Made by a program: the position numbers and the translations under genes
In this document: one piece after another, positions 22,154 through 34,400 of the stretch
Numbering within the stretch: the stretch's first letter is position 1
Layout of the letters: every line of letters starts with the position of its first letter
DNA from: Chelonoidis abingdonii
Lineage: Eukaryota > Chordata > Testudines > Testudinidae
Length of the DNA stretch: 64,000 nucleotides
Direction of reading: 5' to 3'
NCBI RefSeq assembly: GCF_003597395.2
Contig: NC_133776.1
Location: 36,619,097-36,683,096, forward strand
Notes under the pieces: generated by a model
The model's input: the letters and a program-made list of their open reading frames with translations, nothing else
The model's database searches: none
Told to the model about the DNA's origin: nothing

Positions 22154-24640
22154 AATATTATCTTGAAGGATATGCCAATTTTTTTTAAAAGACACTGTTA
22201 AAGGCTCCCCCAGTTGGATTAACTAAGTCCAGATTTTCATAGTGAACAAGCAGAAAATCAGAACATTCATGTGTAAATAGTACTATGTTCAACAATCTAA
22301 ACTGACTACAAATGGCATCTTTAAAGAAGCCAGGATCCCTGTGCTTCTGCACAACAAAATGTTAACAGTATAGAGCAAAGTCAAAAGATTGGAAAGGGAT
22401 CACCTTTTCCTGAAGTTTCCATGCATCTTGTATGATGTTTTTTCAGTGTTTGTGGTTTTCCTGCAGGAAAGACTGGTGAGCAGGTTTGTGTGGTTTGCAA
22501 AGCATAATTAGCATGTGAATACCATGCAACTGCATTTTACTTTTCATGTGTTACAACCAGTTTTTTAATGCTACTGGTGGTTAGATGGTTCATGGTGACA
22601 TACAAAGACCTACAAAGTGTGTGGATGGGTATGTTGGTTTAAGGGTTTTTTCTGCCATATTTTTCATTAGAAATTCAGGCCTTGTCTGCCCTGGGGAATT
22701 CTGTGAATGACCTGAGAACGAGGTAAGTGAACTCTGATGATGCCCCCAAGCCTTATATATAAATATTGTTTTCCAGGATCTTTATTTTTCTACATAAGCA
22801 TGCCCCTGCATCTTTTACTCACATGACTCATTCTTACTCATATGACTATCTGTAATGAAGTCAAAGGTGCACCATATTTAGTCAGGATTAAAGCTTGAAG
22901 GATCAAGTCCAAAACTTGTAACGAAGTTTTGCTCTAGGATTCAGATCTGATTAGTAGATGAAATTTATGGATAAATGCTCTGTTTAAATCTCACCAGCAA
23001 TCTGAACATAAATATTCCAAGGCATCCACATAAATTACCATTTTGGCCATTTAGCCTGAGAGTGGTGACCTCTGCCATAGCAAAGAATGGTAAACGTGTA
23101 CACAAGTCATACCATAAGGTCAGTCCACTTTGGAAGCATGTGCATCTTCTTTACAGTTAAAAATAGCTTAATTTAGATTCCAGTGTAATATTTGTTATTT
23201 AAAAATCATATGCAACATGGCATTCAAGCCTGTTATTCAACACATAATGACAAATGATCTTCTCACCATGTATTGCATCATTATGAATGTCTTTCTCAGA
23301 GAACAAAACAAGTATGTTTCAAGATAGCATCAAATACATATGATCCTGAAAGATATCAAACAGCTTTTCTGATAGACCCTGTTGGTACAATGGATAACAT
23401 TTAACCTGTAGGAGGATTAATATAGACATGATATGTTGTCTCTGACTCTTTGACCATTACTGAAGCACAATACTTCATAGTGTTATCCTTTGTCAACCAT
23501 GTCTAATTGATTAGGCTACTGTAACATTTTTATTCTGCACATGAGGTTCCCTCCTCAATAGTCTCACTCCCCAAAATGTACATGCATCATTAATTACAAA
23601 ATCAATGGCAGAGATGGTCTGGAGCAAATGTAATTGATAGCTTCCTTTTCAAATTAGCATAATCTGCCAATTCATTCTGAGGAATGAATACCATGTTTAT
23701 TGCTAGTATGAATAGGACCAGGTCATTCTCTGTAAACTCCTTGACAAAGTGCTTTTTCATTTAAATAGAGTTTACTGAATACAGTGTACATGGAAAGAGA
23801 CGTCTCCCTTTTTTTATGCCCAGATTTGTCTCCTACCTTTTTGATCAGAAATTGAGAAGGATTAACACTTAATATTGAAAGAATGGGGAATATCTATTGT
23901 TATCTGGAGTGATTAAACTGTGACCAGCATAGAGCTGAGATTACAGCTAGAAGTAGGATATTAAAAAGCATGTAATGGGCCAAAAACTTGGTTCCTCATG
24001 TTTCTAATCTCATTAAAACCAAGAAGACTATCTGCAGGAGCAAGGTGAACAGATATCTTTTGTAAAAGTACTTTAGAAACAAATAAAAATATGAAATCCC
24101 CTAAATGTTATTTTTTACAGTACATACCATACCAGGATTGGATTCCTTCATTTCTCTTTTTCACTGGAAACAATTTTTCATCCAAATTTTCCAAAACAGC
24201 CTCTATAATTGCTAATCAGCTATGTACTTTTCACACTTACGTTCTTATGCACATACTTAGATTTGTGCACACAGCTGTCCAATTTGCACTAGCAAATATA
24301 GCTTCATTGTGCAAATACTAAGTGCTGGATATGCAAAGATTGTGTGAAAAATTGCATGTGTAAAAAAGTCTGCTTTTTGAAAGTCTCAACCATTGTACCT
24401 TCAGCTGAAGATCTCAAAACATATTTGCAAAAATACATTAAGTCTCATGATACATCTATGAGGTAGGCAAATGTTGTTTTACCCATTTTATACATAGGCT
24501 GAAATTCACCCATGTATAGAGAGTGAGCACCAGGCCTGCATCAGATTAAATCTTCAAAACAAGTCTGAAATTGTATTTAAAGACTTGTCTTGATATTGGG
24601 AATGAATTTAATCCAGGCAGTTTACCATACAATAAATGCA

Positions 24641-24668
24641 AATTATTATTATTATTATTATTATTATA
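24641..24668. repeat. (ATT)n microsatellite
   Basis: Eight to nine consecutive ATT units. Confidence 0.97.
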
Positions 24669-24852
24669 AAGTGATGTAATATATTAATAAACAGTTGACA
24701 GGTTGAAATCCAAGTCAGGTTGTTACCGAAATAAACAGTAACCCCAACCCCCTGAACAGCCAGGAACAGAACTGACATTAAATATATATTCCATTCTTAC
24801 AAGAATCTAATAATTTTCCTATAGCTGAATCTCCCTTGATACTGATACCCAA

Positions 24853-24959
24853 GGACCAGATTCTGATACCACTTCTAATGTTGTAGCATTCCATGAGTAG
24901 TTCCATTGAAGTCAATGGGATCCTTCATGGAGTAAGGTGCTGCACAACATGAGACTCTG
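24853..24959. repeat. palindromic MITE-like repeat
   Basis: ACCAGATTCTGATACCAC leads to the core TTCCATTGAAGTCAATGGGA, itself nearly a perfect palindrome, then decays through GGAGTAAGGTGCTGC. Confidence 0.65.
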
Positions 24960-25660
24960 ACGGTTCATTAAATAGAAATATTTTTGTGGAACATACCATG
25001 AAAGCATAAAAATCAAACATATACAGTTTGATTTTCTTTCAAAACATCTATCTTTAAATTAAATACAAAATATTGATATATCAAATATGTAAATAAAATG
25101 CAATATGCTCACAATTCACATAAACATTGATGGAAGTTGCAATGAAGTTTAAGGGCCTTATCTAATTCAATGGAAAGACATCTATTGGATTCAATGAGAC
25201 TTAAGTGATTCCTATCAGCTTCAACTAGTTTTCGATTAAAGCCTATGAGAACATACCCCATAATATTTAAATTATGAATCCGAGCCTACATGTGTGCTGC
25301 TATAAAGTGAACTGAAGATATAGTAGCATTATTAGGAACTCTTAATTTAAAAGGAAATAAATTAGGGAAAATGCCTGAAGCAGAGCTAATACTAATATTT
25401 ACAATAAAAGCCACGCTAGGCTATTAAAAAGAATGATGGCAGTTAATTTTGTACGTCAGTAAATTGTACTACAGTGTATCTTTGTGCTAGAGGTGAATAG
25501 TATATACAGACAGCTATAAATAGGCTATAAGTCCTAATGACTTTATTTTGTTTGGTATAACAACAAATTAACTGTCTGCTTTTATTAGCCCCTTTGAACT
25601 GCCCTGTGACTTAATTTTGTGATATTTGTAATTTAACTGCCATTCATAGTATTTTATTTA

Positions 25661-25808
25661 GGACCAGCTCATGCAAGCACTTGGACATGTCCTTAAGCTT
25701 ACACACACGAGTTGACCCATTTGAGGTGGCAATTGGACAATAGTCAATGTGATTAGATTACTCACATGCTTAAAGTTAAGCATGCACATAAGTCTTTACA
25801 GGATTGAT
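25661..25808. repeat. palindromic MITE-like repeat (ACTTAAGCATG type)
   Basis: The left half has CATGCAAGCACTTGGACATG and CCTTAAGCTTACAC. The right half has ACTCACATGCTTAAAGTTAA and GCATGCACATAAGTC. They are reverse-complement-like halves of a hairpin element. No coding capacity. Confidence 0.65.
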
Positions 25809-26101
25809 GGTTTTGATTTTGATTTTGTTCTGATATGCTTGGGGCAGAAACTTGGCATGGATCCTATTTTTCCCTCTTGTATAAATTCTGCATCACATTT
25901 TTCCTTTGTCAATTCTTAAGCCAAATAAATTACATTTCCGTGTGCCTTACCAGATAAAAATTAAATTCATAAAGGTAATTTTTACAGTCGAATCCCGCAA
26001 TTTATACTAGGGTAATTTATACCGTGTGCAAAGAGTCATAACAAGGCCTATGCACCCTTTCAATCCCACTGAACTCCTCAGAAGATGCAAGTGGTGCATA
26101 A

Positions 26102-28083
26102 GGCCATGTCTACACTACGGGATAATATCGAATTAGCTAAAATCGGTTTTATAAAACTGATATTATAAATTCGATTTCATGTGGCCACACTAGGCACAGT
26201 AATTCAGCATTGTGCGTCCATGGTCCGAGGCTAATGTTGATTTCTGAAGCGTTGCATTGTGGGTAGCTGCTCTGTACGCTATCCATAGTTCCGCAGTCTC
26301 CCCCGCCCCTTGGAATTCTGGTTGAATCATTATTGTCGCGGGTGTTCTGGTAAATGTCATCAGTAATTCCTTCCTCCGGAAAACATCAGCTGACAATCCT
26401 TTCGTGCTGTTTTTCCCTGGATGCCCTGGCAGACGCCATAGCACGGCAAACATGGAGCCCGTTCAGCTTTTTTTTTTCCGGCACTGTATGTGTACTGGAT
26501 GCCGCGGACAAGAGAGGCAAATACTCCAGCGCTACACAGCAGCATTCACTTGCTTTTGCAATGATAGCAGAGATGGTTACCGTCGTTCTGTACGTCTACT
26601 GCTGGAGAAACTGCAATGAGATGACGGTTATCTCTCCCCCTCTGTACTGTCCGCTGCTATCATGAGTGCCCTGGCTGGCTAAATCGGCCGGGGCGCAACG
26701 CAAAACAAATTGGATTGACTCACTTGGGACTGATCAATCCCTCCTTATGGTTTCTAAAAATAGAGTCAGTCCCTGCTAGAATAAGGGGCAAGTGTATTAG
26801 AGGACCATGTATCAGAGGCACAGCTGCCGTGTCAGTATTCACAGGGGGTGCCCCTGCAACACACCCCCCCATTGCTTCCCTCCTCCCCGAACCTTCCTGG
26901 GCTACCGTGGCAGTGTCCCCCCATTGTGTCATGAAGTTAAAAGAATGCAGGAATAAGAAACAGAGACTTGTTAGTGAGATAAAATGAGGGGGAGGCAGCC
27001 TCCCAGGGCTCATGACAGTCAGAATCTTTTCTTACACAGGAAAGGAGAGGCTGATGAAGCTCAGCCCCCAGTTGCTATGATGAAGACGGTTACCAGCGTC
27101 CTGTACCATCTACTGGGAGTAATGGAGTCATTCCCATTTTACCAGGCCGCCCCGGCCAGCCCTCAGCTAAGACCAGCCAGGAGCACTCATGGGCTGATGC
27201 GACGACGGATATCAGTCATATTGTATCGTCTACCACCGGGGAGGGGAGAGAGCGGATACTGCTCTTCACTGCTGCAGCATCGTGTCTACCAGCAGCATCA
27301 GTACACATAGGTGACATGAAAGAAAGTCAAGAAATGATTCTTTCCCTTTTCTTTCACGTGGTGTGTGTGTGTGGGGGAACTGAGGAGCTATTCCCTGAAC
27401 CACGCCAACACTGTGTTTGAACTACAGACATTGGGAGCTCAGCCAAGAATGGCAAATACTTTTCAGAGACTGCTGTGGACTGTGGATAGCTGGAGTCCTC
27501 AGTACCCCCTCCATCCATGAGCATCCATTTGAGTCTCTGGCTTCCGTTATGCTTGTCACGCAGCGCTGCGTATCCTGGAGATTTTTTTTCAAACGCTTTG
27601 GCATTTCGTGTTCTGTAACGGAGCTCTGATACAACAGGTTTGTCTCCCCATACAGCGATGCAGATCTAGTATTCCGCTACGGTCCATGCTGGAGTCTTGT
27701 TTGCGATTTGAGACTGCATGCCACCATTGCTGATCAGAGCTCCACGCTGGGCAAACAGGAATGTAATTCAAAAGTTGCCACGGCTTTCCTGTTACCTGCC
27801 CGCTGCATCCGAGTTCAGATGCTGTCCAGAGCGGTCAGTGGTGCACTGTGGCGATATCCGCCGGAGGCTCAATAACGTGTCGATTTCCATCCACACTAAC
27901 CGTATCTGATATGTTAATATCGGATATTAGCGCTACTCATCTCGCGGGGTGGAGTACAGAAATCGATTTAAGAGCCCTTTATATCGATATAGATATAAAG
28001 GGCGTTGTAGTGTGGACGGGTACAGCATTAAATTGATTTAACGCTCTTTAAATCAATTTAAACGCGTAGTGTAGACCAGGCCT
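26102..28083 (+). mobile_element. 2 kb Harbinger-like non-autonomous DNA transposon
   Basis: The left end GGCCATGTCTACACTACGG and the inverted right end CGTAGTGTAGACCAGGCCT share about 18 bp. The element is flanked by TAA on both sides (26099-26101, 28084-28086), as in the TWA duplication of Harbinger elements. Near the right end lie A+T-rich palindromic blocks such as TATATCGATATAGATATA. The interior (about 26270-27900) is richer in G+C and has short open frames on both strands without a recognisable transposase. It is therefore non-autonomous. The fragment at 1-174 is the same family. I recognise this as a very common turtle/crocodilian repeat. Confidence 0.85.
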
Positions 28084-28086
28084 TAA

Positions 28087-28808
28087 GCCTTGGTGCTAGC
28101 CCTTCACACAGGGTGAATTGCATAACACGTGCTTTCCTTTAAAAAGAAAAACACATTTTTCATGGAATCTCCACAAAACTCAACATGTGTTTATAATTTA
28201 TGGAGAAATGAGGTTTTGCAAAACTCATCATCATTTTGCATAACCCAAAACATTTGTAAAGTGGGACCAACGTTGCCATTGGCTTCCATAGAAGCTGGCC
28301 TTAGTTAGTGCAGCTTCCAAAACTTCAAACTCCCCCGAATTTTCTGCATCTCTAATTTATAATTCTGAAGTACATTTTAATTAGTTAAGAGCTTGAACTT
28401 GCTTTTTTAGCACATCCAAATGTCTCACTGAAGTCAATGTGAGTTTGAGGTTTGCAAGGAATGCAGGGTGAAATCCTGAATGATCAAATCCCTCCATCAC
28501 TTTTATTCCTTTTCAAAATCATGACCACAATGAGTATATGACTAATCATTGCTGGACTCCAGATGCCAAGCAGCATGTGACTTAGCTGATTCTGTGGTAT
28601 TATAAAAACAGTCAGACCTTGTTAATCCAAATTCTTTTGGAAATATTGTACCATGTTCACATTAAAAGAAAATCAAATGAATAAATCAGTGGCACATAGA
28701 CAATCATAGAATTTCTACTTTCAGCGGCAGTCCTGAAAGCAGATGCACACAGGTGGATCTTGAACGCAAAAGGAACCGTACTAGCTTCAGTTGGGTTCTA
28801 CATGGGCA
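28087..28808. other. unassigned DNA
   Basis: Nothing recognised between the Harbinger-like element and the gypsy target site. Confidence 0.45.
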
Positions 28809-28813
28809 CAAGG

Positions 28814-29014
28814 TGTTAGATCTGTTACATCTGGACCCAGGAACTTGCCAATTAAGACACAGACAGAGAGCTAAGTAACCTGTTTGTTTCTTCAGCTGCC
28901 GAATTTCTTCTTGCTCTGCTGCATTTTACTACTCCACTATTAAGGATCTTAATACCACAAACACTGTCTAGTGGATAGGCATGGAACATGTACAATTACA
29001 TCGCATACATTACA
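28814..29014 (-). repeat. 3' LTR of the gypsy element
   Basis: 201 bp, beginning TGTTAGATCTGTTACATCTG and ending CATACATTACA in plus orientation, so it has TG...CA termini on the minus strand. It matches 34401-34601 with roughly 39 differences by eye. Confidence 0.93.
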
Positions 29015-29027
29015 GTCCTCCCCAGTT
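29015..29027 (-). other. candidate polypurine tract
   Basis: The minus strand reads AACTGGGGAGGAC immediately before the 3' LTR. This is the expected position and composition for the plus-strand primer. Confidence 0.45.
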
Positions 29028-29762
29028 ATTGAGTTGTTACCTCCTCAAACATGTCTAACCTAACATTACATATTGCAAATATAACTAAGCAGGTCAGAAT
29101 AGACTATCTGAGCACTCTAGATGAAATGAGAGGCTTATTCTGCCTCTGTAACACTCGTCAGCTGGAACTATGAACTATATCAACTATGAACTATTACAGA
29201 TTGAGTTGCTCAGGTGGTTTCCTTTGACACATAGGTTAGCATCTCTCAGGTTATGGAGTAGACACTTGAACAGATGCTTCATATGACAAGTCAGGTTCTG
29301 GTCACTCTGTTCCAGGAATCAGTGGAACTTCAGTGTCCGGAACTTCAGAATTTTGGATCAGTCAAATCAGGTACAGATGGTATCATGACACTTTGTTTTC
29401 AGGGTAAATCCCAAATCTCCTTGATGCAGTGATGCCATAATGCATCAGTGTTACTGCAATGGCATAAGAATAAGGTTCCTTTTGAGCTTGGATAGTGCCT
29501 GGAACCCGCTTGTGGTAACCTCTGTAATCTCAAGCAAGAACGTGTTGTCTGGAATTGAAGTTTCCCTGGTCCTTTGCTGGAGTGATCTACTTGCTAATTA
29601 GCTCCCGTTGCTGGTAACAAATCCAGGTGAGATCAGTAGCTGTGTCCTAGGATCAGTGGCTGTGTCCTGCCAGGTGTTGCGATATGCCAACAAGCTGTTT
29701 TCAAGTTTGGCCTACATTGAACTTTGTTGTTGTGTTGCAACTTTCAAAGCTTCTTTTGTGGT

Positions 29763-30044
29763 TTAAATAAAGCATTCTCTTAAGCCATTTGGTGCAGGAT
29801 GGTATGGTGCAAATGTAATGTGTTTGATGCCATTACTTTTCAAGAAAGCTTGGAAATCATCTGAAACAATTTGTGGATCATTGTTGCTTACAACTTGTCT
29901 TGGCAGTCCTGTGCAAGCAAAAAGGCTCTGTAGAACTGATATGGCTTTTGCAGAAGTCATGGATGGTATGTAGAAAACTTCAAGCAACTTGGAATATCCA
30001 TCCACTATTACTAGAAAATTTATACCTGAGAATGGGCTTGTCAA
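29763..30044 (-). pseudogene. gypsy integrase core domain
   Basis: The 93-residue frame has NFLVIVDGYSKLLEV (first catalytic Asp), GLPRQVVSNNDPQ at the second catalytic position, and HPAPNGLRECFI with the catalytic Glu. In active relatives the middle motif carries Asp followed by Asn-Gly. Here the Asp position reads Asn, so the DD35E triad is broken. The protein normally inserts the cDNA into the chromosome. Further integrase sequence continues upstream in other frames towards 30440, where a later LTR interrupts it. Confidence 0.88.
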
Positions 30045-30440
30045 ATCCAGTTGAAATTGAACTCAGTGAGCAGCTGGCTAGTTCCAAGGATGAACTAACC
30101 AAACCAGTCATATTTTTTACCTTCTGACAGCTCGAACAATTCTTAACTAACTGCTCAAACTATCAGTCAATACCTGGCCATCAGACATATCCTCTAGCCA
30201 ATGTATTCATCTTGACTAGGTACCCTGTATGTAATTCCTCCAAGACCCTTCCCTGGAGTTTCATAGGAATGATGGCATGAATTCCCCACATCAGACAACT
30301 TGAGCAACGGTGATTTAATTCCTCCGGTGGAAGAATGTTTTAAGCTCTCCACTGGTTCTGTCTTCCAACTTTTAAAAGTAGCATTATATACCTTTGCTAA
30401 GGTAAAGTCCTTGCTTATTTCTTGTTTCAGTATTGCATAG
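30045..30440 (-). pseudogene. upstream integrase/linker region, decayed
   Basis: This lies between the integrase core and the inserted LTR. It is expected from the element's order to encode the zinc-binding part of integrase. I see no continuous frame; the assignment is positional. Confidence 0.4.
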
Positions 30441-31152
30441 TGTGGCAGGGCAATGACTCACCAGGTGGTGCCTCCTACTGTTTGTATAGGAAATTAACTC
30501 TTTTTGAGCTCGGAGCGCCCTCTGCTGGCTGATGCCTTGCCGGCCACTGGCCCCTGTGTCCCTCCTGGACCCCGGTGCCCCTCCTGGACCCCGGTGCCCT
30601 GTTACATCAGGGTTCTGCCCCCTAGAAGCAACCCACAATCTGGGTCTCCCCATGCAGGGGAACCCCCAACCCTCTATCCCCACCTTGGCTCAGTGGCTAC
30701 TGCCAGTCATCATCTAGCCCAAGCTCCCTGGGGCAGACTTCAGACTGTAAACTGCTCATCATTGGAAAGGGGGGTTGGACCAGCTGCCTCTGCCTATTCC
30801 TGGGCTGCCCCTCTGCAGCCCTAGTTCCCTTTTATGGGCCCTTAACTGGGCCTGCAGCCTTAGGCTTTGCTAGGCTGGAGCTCCCCAGCTCCCTCTGCCC
30901 TTCCCCAGCACTGCTCCACCCTAGGTACCCTCCTCAGCTTCCCAGGCAGCCAGGTCCTTCTCTCTCTAGCCTCTAGAGAGTGTCTCCTTCAGTCTCTGAC
31001 CCTCAGCCCTCTTATAGGGCCAGCTGTGGTCTGATTGGGGCATGGCCCAACCTGTGGCTGCTTCCCCTAATCAGCCTAGGTTTCCCCACAGCAGCCCTCT
31101 CCAGGGCTGCTTTATCCCCTTCAGGCAGGAGCAGGATGGCCACCCCGCTACA
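30441..31152 (-). mobile_element. solo LTR (712 bp) nested in the gypsy element
   Basis: It begins TGTGGCAGGGCAATGACTCA and ends CACCCCGCTACA, with TG...CA termini, flanked by CATAG and CATGG (4 of 5 bases equal). No internal retroviral or gypsy sequence accompanies it, so it is a solo LTR left by LTR-LTR recombination. The minus strand carries a TATA-like CTATAAG at 31011-31017 in a context I recognise from turtle LTRs, which sets the orientation. A 20-bp unit (CCTGGACCCCGGTGCCCCT) is tandemly repeated at about 30568-30600. Confidence 0.75.
31011..31017 (-). promoter_or_regulatory. candidate TATA box of the solo LTR
   Basis: Minus-strand CTATAAG inside a G+C-rich LTR, with CAGCTGTGG and an inverted CCAAT (ATTGG in plus at about 31037) upstream of it on the minus strand. 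Confidence 0.4.
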
Positions 31153-31559
31153 CATGGGTATGCCAATTTATGCCACAATGAACATTTCAATAGCTGTAAG
31201 GTCGTCTTATTGCTGCGTGGTGCTTGTATCCAACAGTGATAGTTGTGATAACCCCTCAGCATTTACAATGTTGAACAGTTCTCTGAAACTTGACATTATA
31301 GTTATGGGCCTCATAAAGAATAAAGAAGAATAAAGCCCTTCTCTGAACATGAGCAGTGTCCATTTCTGGAATGCCCCTTTTGGGGTTAAAAATGGACAAC
31401 AAGGGCATATGAATGGTCACATGCATAAAGTCCTACTGTACAGGTAATGTTCAAATTTCATAACTCCCTAGACTAGACTCAAGGCTTCATAGTCTATCTG
31501 AGCATAGTTGCATTCTGCTGGACTTAGGGACTGGAAGTAAAAATGATAGGTCATTCTTG

Positions 31560-31870
31560 ACCATCAGGCATCTGGGGAGATTGTTTCTCCAGTTCCATAG
31601 AGTGATGTATGATACGCCAAGGAGATTGCTAGCTCTGGGTTGTAAAGCGTTAATATTTATTGACAGTAACTAGTTGCTTTGCCTTCTGGAAAGCCTCTTT
31701 GCATTGCTTAGTCCATTTTCAGCATTTCCCTTTCTGAAGCAGTTGATTCAGCGGGTACAAAGCTGTTGCCAGGTTTGGGAAGAATTTATGGCAATAGTTA
31801 ATGAACCTGATGAATGAATGAACTTGTGACACTTCTTCAGGGCATGGTGTCCTCATAACTACTTAATCTT
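31560..31870 (-). pseudogene. gypsy RT-RNase H connection region
   Basis: Minus-strand translation gives SFIRFINYCHKFFPNLATAL, then PLNQLLQKG and CKEAFQKAKQLV. This is the stretch linking the RT thumb to RNase H in Ty3/gypsy polyproteins (the FLGxxNYYxKFxPN... EAFxxxK pattern). Stops interrupt it further on. The hAT element at 31907 separates it from the RT palm. Confidence 0.75.
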
Positions 31871-31906
31871 TCTCTGGTGACTTATGCAATCCTCTAGCAT
31901 CTATGA

Positions 31907-32278
31907 CAGAGGTGGCCAAACTTACTGACCCACCAAGCTGCATACAGCAATCTCCAGAAGTTCGAGAGCTGGGGCACACCTGTCAGAAGTTGGAGCTTCA
32001 GCACCTTGAGAAGCGCCTGCCAGGTCTTGGGGTTTCAGCCCTGCTCCTGCTGAAGCCCTGAGCCCCAGCAGGTGCGCCTTGTGTGGCTGAAGCCCCAAGA
32101 ACCCCCTCCCCACTGGGCAGAAGCCCCTACCCCACGACCCTGCTGCAAGACAGAGGTCCTGAGCTCCCCCTCCAGTTTGGTAGATGGAGAATGGGAAGGG
32201 GTGTGGGGGACTCCATGAGCCACATTTTAACTGTAAAAGAGTCACATGTGGCTTGTGAGCCACAGTTTGGCCACCTCG
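31907..32278. mobile_element. hAT non-autonomous element (372 bp) nested in gypsy RT
   Basis: A perfect 8-bp duplication ATCTATGA lies at 31899-31906 and 32279-32286. The imperfect inverted ends are CAGAGGTGGCCAAACT and AGTTTGGCCACCTCG. The interior is G+C-rich and non-coding. The insertion cuts the gypsy reverse-transcriptase gene, so it is younger than the gypsy element. Confidence 0.92.
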
Positions 32279-32286
32279 ATCTATGA

Positions 32287-32800
32287 CGTATGCACAATAT
32301 GTAACTGCTTCCTTGAAGAACTCACACTTATCATGGTTCACCTGTAATCCATATTCTTCTAACCTTTTGAAAACTTGTCCCAGATTCTTCAAATGATCCT
32401 TATCACTGGATCTAGTGACAATGATGTCATCTAAGTAACACCTACAACTTGGTATTTCTTGGAATATCTGGTCCATTGCCCTCTGGCAGATAGCAGGGGC
32501 AGATGTCACTCCAAATTCCAGTCGATTCAACTGGAACAACCTTGTTCAGTGTTGATGGTGAGGAACTTCCTCAACATTTCTACTACTTTCATTTGCACAT
32601 AAGCCTGAGCTAAGTCCAATTTGCTAAATTTCTTCCCTTTGGTCAGCAATAAGAAAATATCTTTAATGCAAGACAAGGGGTATTGTTCCATGCAGAGCAT
32701 GGGATTAATGGTCAGCTTAAAGTCACCACAAACCCTTATTGCATCATTTTTTTCATGACAGGAGCAATGGGAATCACCCATTAACTCCAGTTGACCTTGA
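32287..32800 (-). pseudogene. gypsy reverse transcriptase, fingers and palm
   Basis: Minus-strand frames give AIRVCGDFKLTINP and FSKLDLAQAYVQMKV (RT motifs with the first catalytic Asp), then LEFGVTSAPAICQRAMDQIF, and CRCYLDDIIVTRSS carrying the YLDD active-site box. KDHLKNLGQVFKRLEEYGLQ follows. The order and spacing fit Ty3/gypsy RT. A frame shift separates the frames at about 32530. The enzyme would copy element RNA into DNA inside the virus-like particle. Confidence 0.9.
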
Positions 32801-32999
32801 TTATCATGTCCTTACCTTCTAGGAGTTCCAGCTCCTTGTCAATTGCATGTCTCATGGCAAGTGATACTTGTTGAGTCTGAAGAGCTGGGGGTTTGCCCCT
32901 TCTGTTGGAATGATATTGGCATTGATGACCTTCAGGTGCCCAATGTCCTTCTGAAACACTGGTACAGCTCTAGATAGAAACTCTTCTGTCTGCTTCGGT

Positions 33000-33420
33000 G
33001 AGGTAGCACTTTGAGGGACTTGAAGAGGCTTGTTGGCTTGTCAATCCAAGTGAATGCTCTTCGGTCAGCTTTGTCCAAACAATGCTGGTCCTCCCATTTT
33101 TACAATCTGGAGGTTCAGGTCATGGCATTGGCCATTGTACTGTACATTTACTGTGCATACTTCTAATGGTGATTTTCTATCCTTTGCGCATCTTCAGCAT
33201 AATGTTGGTCCTGTACAATTTGCTGTTGCTGAAGGTTTCCTGGAATTCTTTGTGTGGAATCACAGATGCAGCTGAACTCATGTCCAGCTCCATCTTAAGG
33301 GATTTCCTATTTACCACAGGTGTCACCCATATGACTTCTTTGCCTTTGTCCTGCACACAAACCTCTTCCAGGCATGCAATGCTAAACTCAGCTAAGTCGG
33401 CTTCTGCTTGCAAAGCATGA
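33000..33420 (-). pseudogene. gypsy aspartic protease region
   Basis: Minus-strand residues include WVTPVVNRKSLKMELDMSSA and ASVIPHKEFQETF. The usual D-T/S-G triplet after MEL reads DMS, so the catalytic glycine region is altered. Sequence downstream (SKLYRTNIMLKM) continues the family pattern. The protease would cleave the gag-pol polyprotein. Confidence 0.7.
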
Positions 33421-33484
33421 ACCTTATGTTTTGTTTTTGGTCTCTTCTTCTTGTCATTTGGTGTTTTGTGCTTGATGGCAGACC

Positions 33485-33590
33485 TGGATGTTCCCCTTTT
33501 CGCCGGTATTGGCAGTCTTCATGCTGGAAATGGCAGTCAGTTACATTGTGTGCTCCCTTGCCACAGTGTTAGAAATTTCCCTGTGATTCT
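33485..33590 (-). pseudogene. gag zinc-knuckle region
   Basis: The minus strand reads HCGKGAHNVTDC and then HFQHEDCQYRRKG. This is the C-x2-C-x4-H-x4-C knuckle with the first Cys changed to Phe and a stop just after it. A second, degraded knuckle follows. Such fingers bind element RNA in the nucleocapsid. Confidence 0.7.
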
Positions 33591-33599
33591 CTTGTCTTT

Positions 33600-34150
33600 T
33601 CACCATAGAATGTAATGTAATTTGTATGTAGAGTGTTCACTCTTACCCATTGATTGAAGCTCATGTGACTCTCGGATGGCAGCCTCCATAGAGGTAACTA
33701 ACCCCATAGTTCCCTTGAACGTGAGGCTGGTTATTGTCAGGAGATGCTTCTGGGTTACTTCATCTGATACTACATCCCAGTTGATCCCTTGGGGCAACTT
33801 GCAGGGTATCTCCAAATTTCCAGCATTCTGCTAATCTTTGTAGTGCAGCTCCATACATCATGATGGTTTCACCTCCGGGCTAATTGCATTTATGGAATCT
33901 AAAGTGCTCAGCTATCTCCAAAGGTGCAATATACTCATGTAATTTTGTTACTAATTCATCAAAAGTCTTGATATATGGCTTCTGTGGAGACTGTGAAGTA
34001 GATGATATGTCTTGCCACCCATATAATTCCTTCATATCTGGCATGTCACAGAATGCAAAATATTGTTCCAGTGTACACAGGTCAGTTTTGTGTTGTGCTT
34101 CCAGACACGTCCATACATTCTTTCTGGGTCTCCATGATGTCACAGCCTGC
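33600..34150 (-). pseudogene. gypsy gag capsid remnant
   Basis: Two minus-strand frames (34143-33880 and 33815-33600) carry FDELVTKLHEYIAPLEIAEH with FRFHKCN, typical of K02A2.6-like gypsy gag. KHLLTITSLTFKG and AAIRESHELQSMGKSE continue the pattern. A frame change lies between them. The protein would form the particle shell. Confidence 0.75.
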
Positions 34151-34383
34151 GAAACTATGTTTTCAGTGTCAGTTGTGAAACAGATGTTGCCTCTTTAAAT
34201 CTTTGTGAAGCTGTTGAGGCCACAACTCATGCCTTGTCTAGCTATAGGGATTTTGAGTGCTCCCTTCCTTCCCTCAGGTAAGGAACCGAATACTGCATCA
34301 GGCCTGTCATCTCCCCACAACCCATCAGCATATCCACTCTCATTTATAGGCTCCTGGTGCTGGAGGATAATTAAAACAGCAGA

Positions 34384-34400
34384 TACCTCCTTGTCGCCAC
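34384..34400 (-). other. candidate primer-binding site
   Basis: Immediately inside the 5' LTR the minus strand reads GTGGCGACAAGGAGGTA. Its position is right for a tRNA primer-binding site. I cannot name the tRNA. Confidence 0.45.

Larger units (their letters stand above)
21781..26098. other. mostly unassigned A+T-rich DNA
   Basis: Apart from the short palindromic repeats and a microsatellite listed separately, nothing is recognised in this 4.3 kb. It could be intergenic or intronic. Confidence 0.45.
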
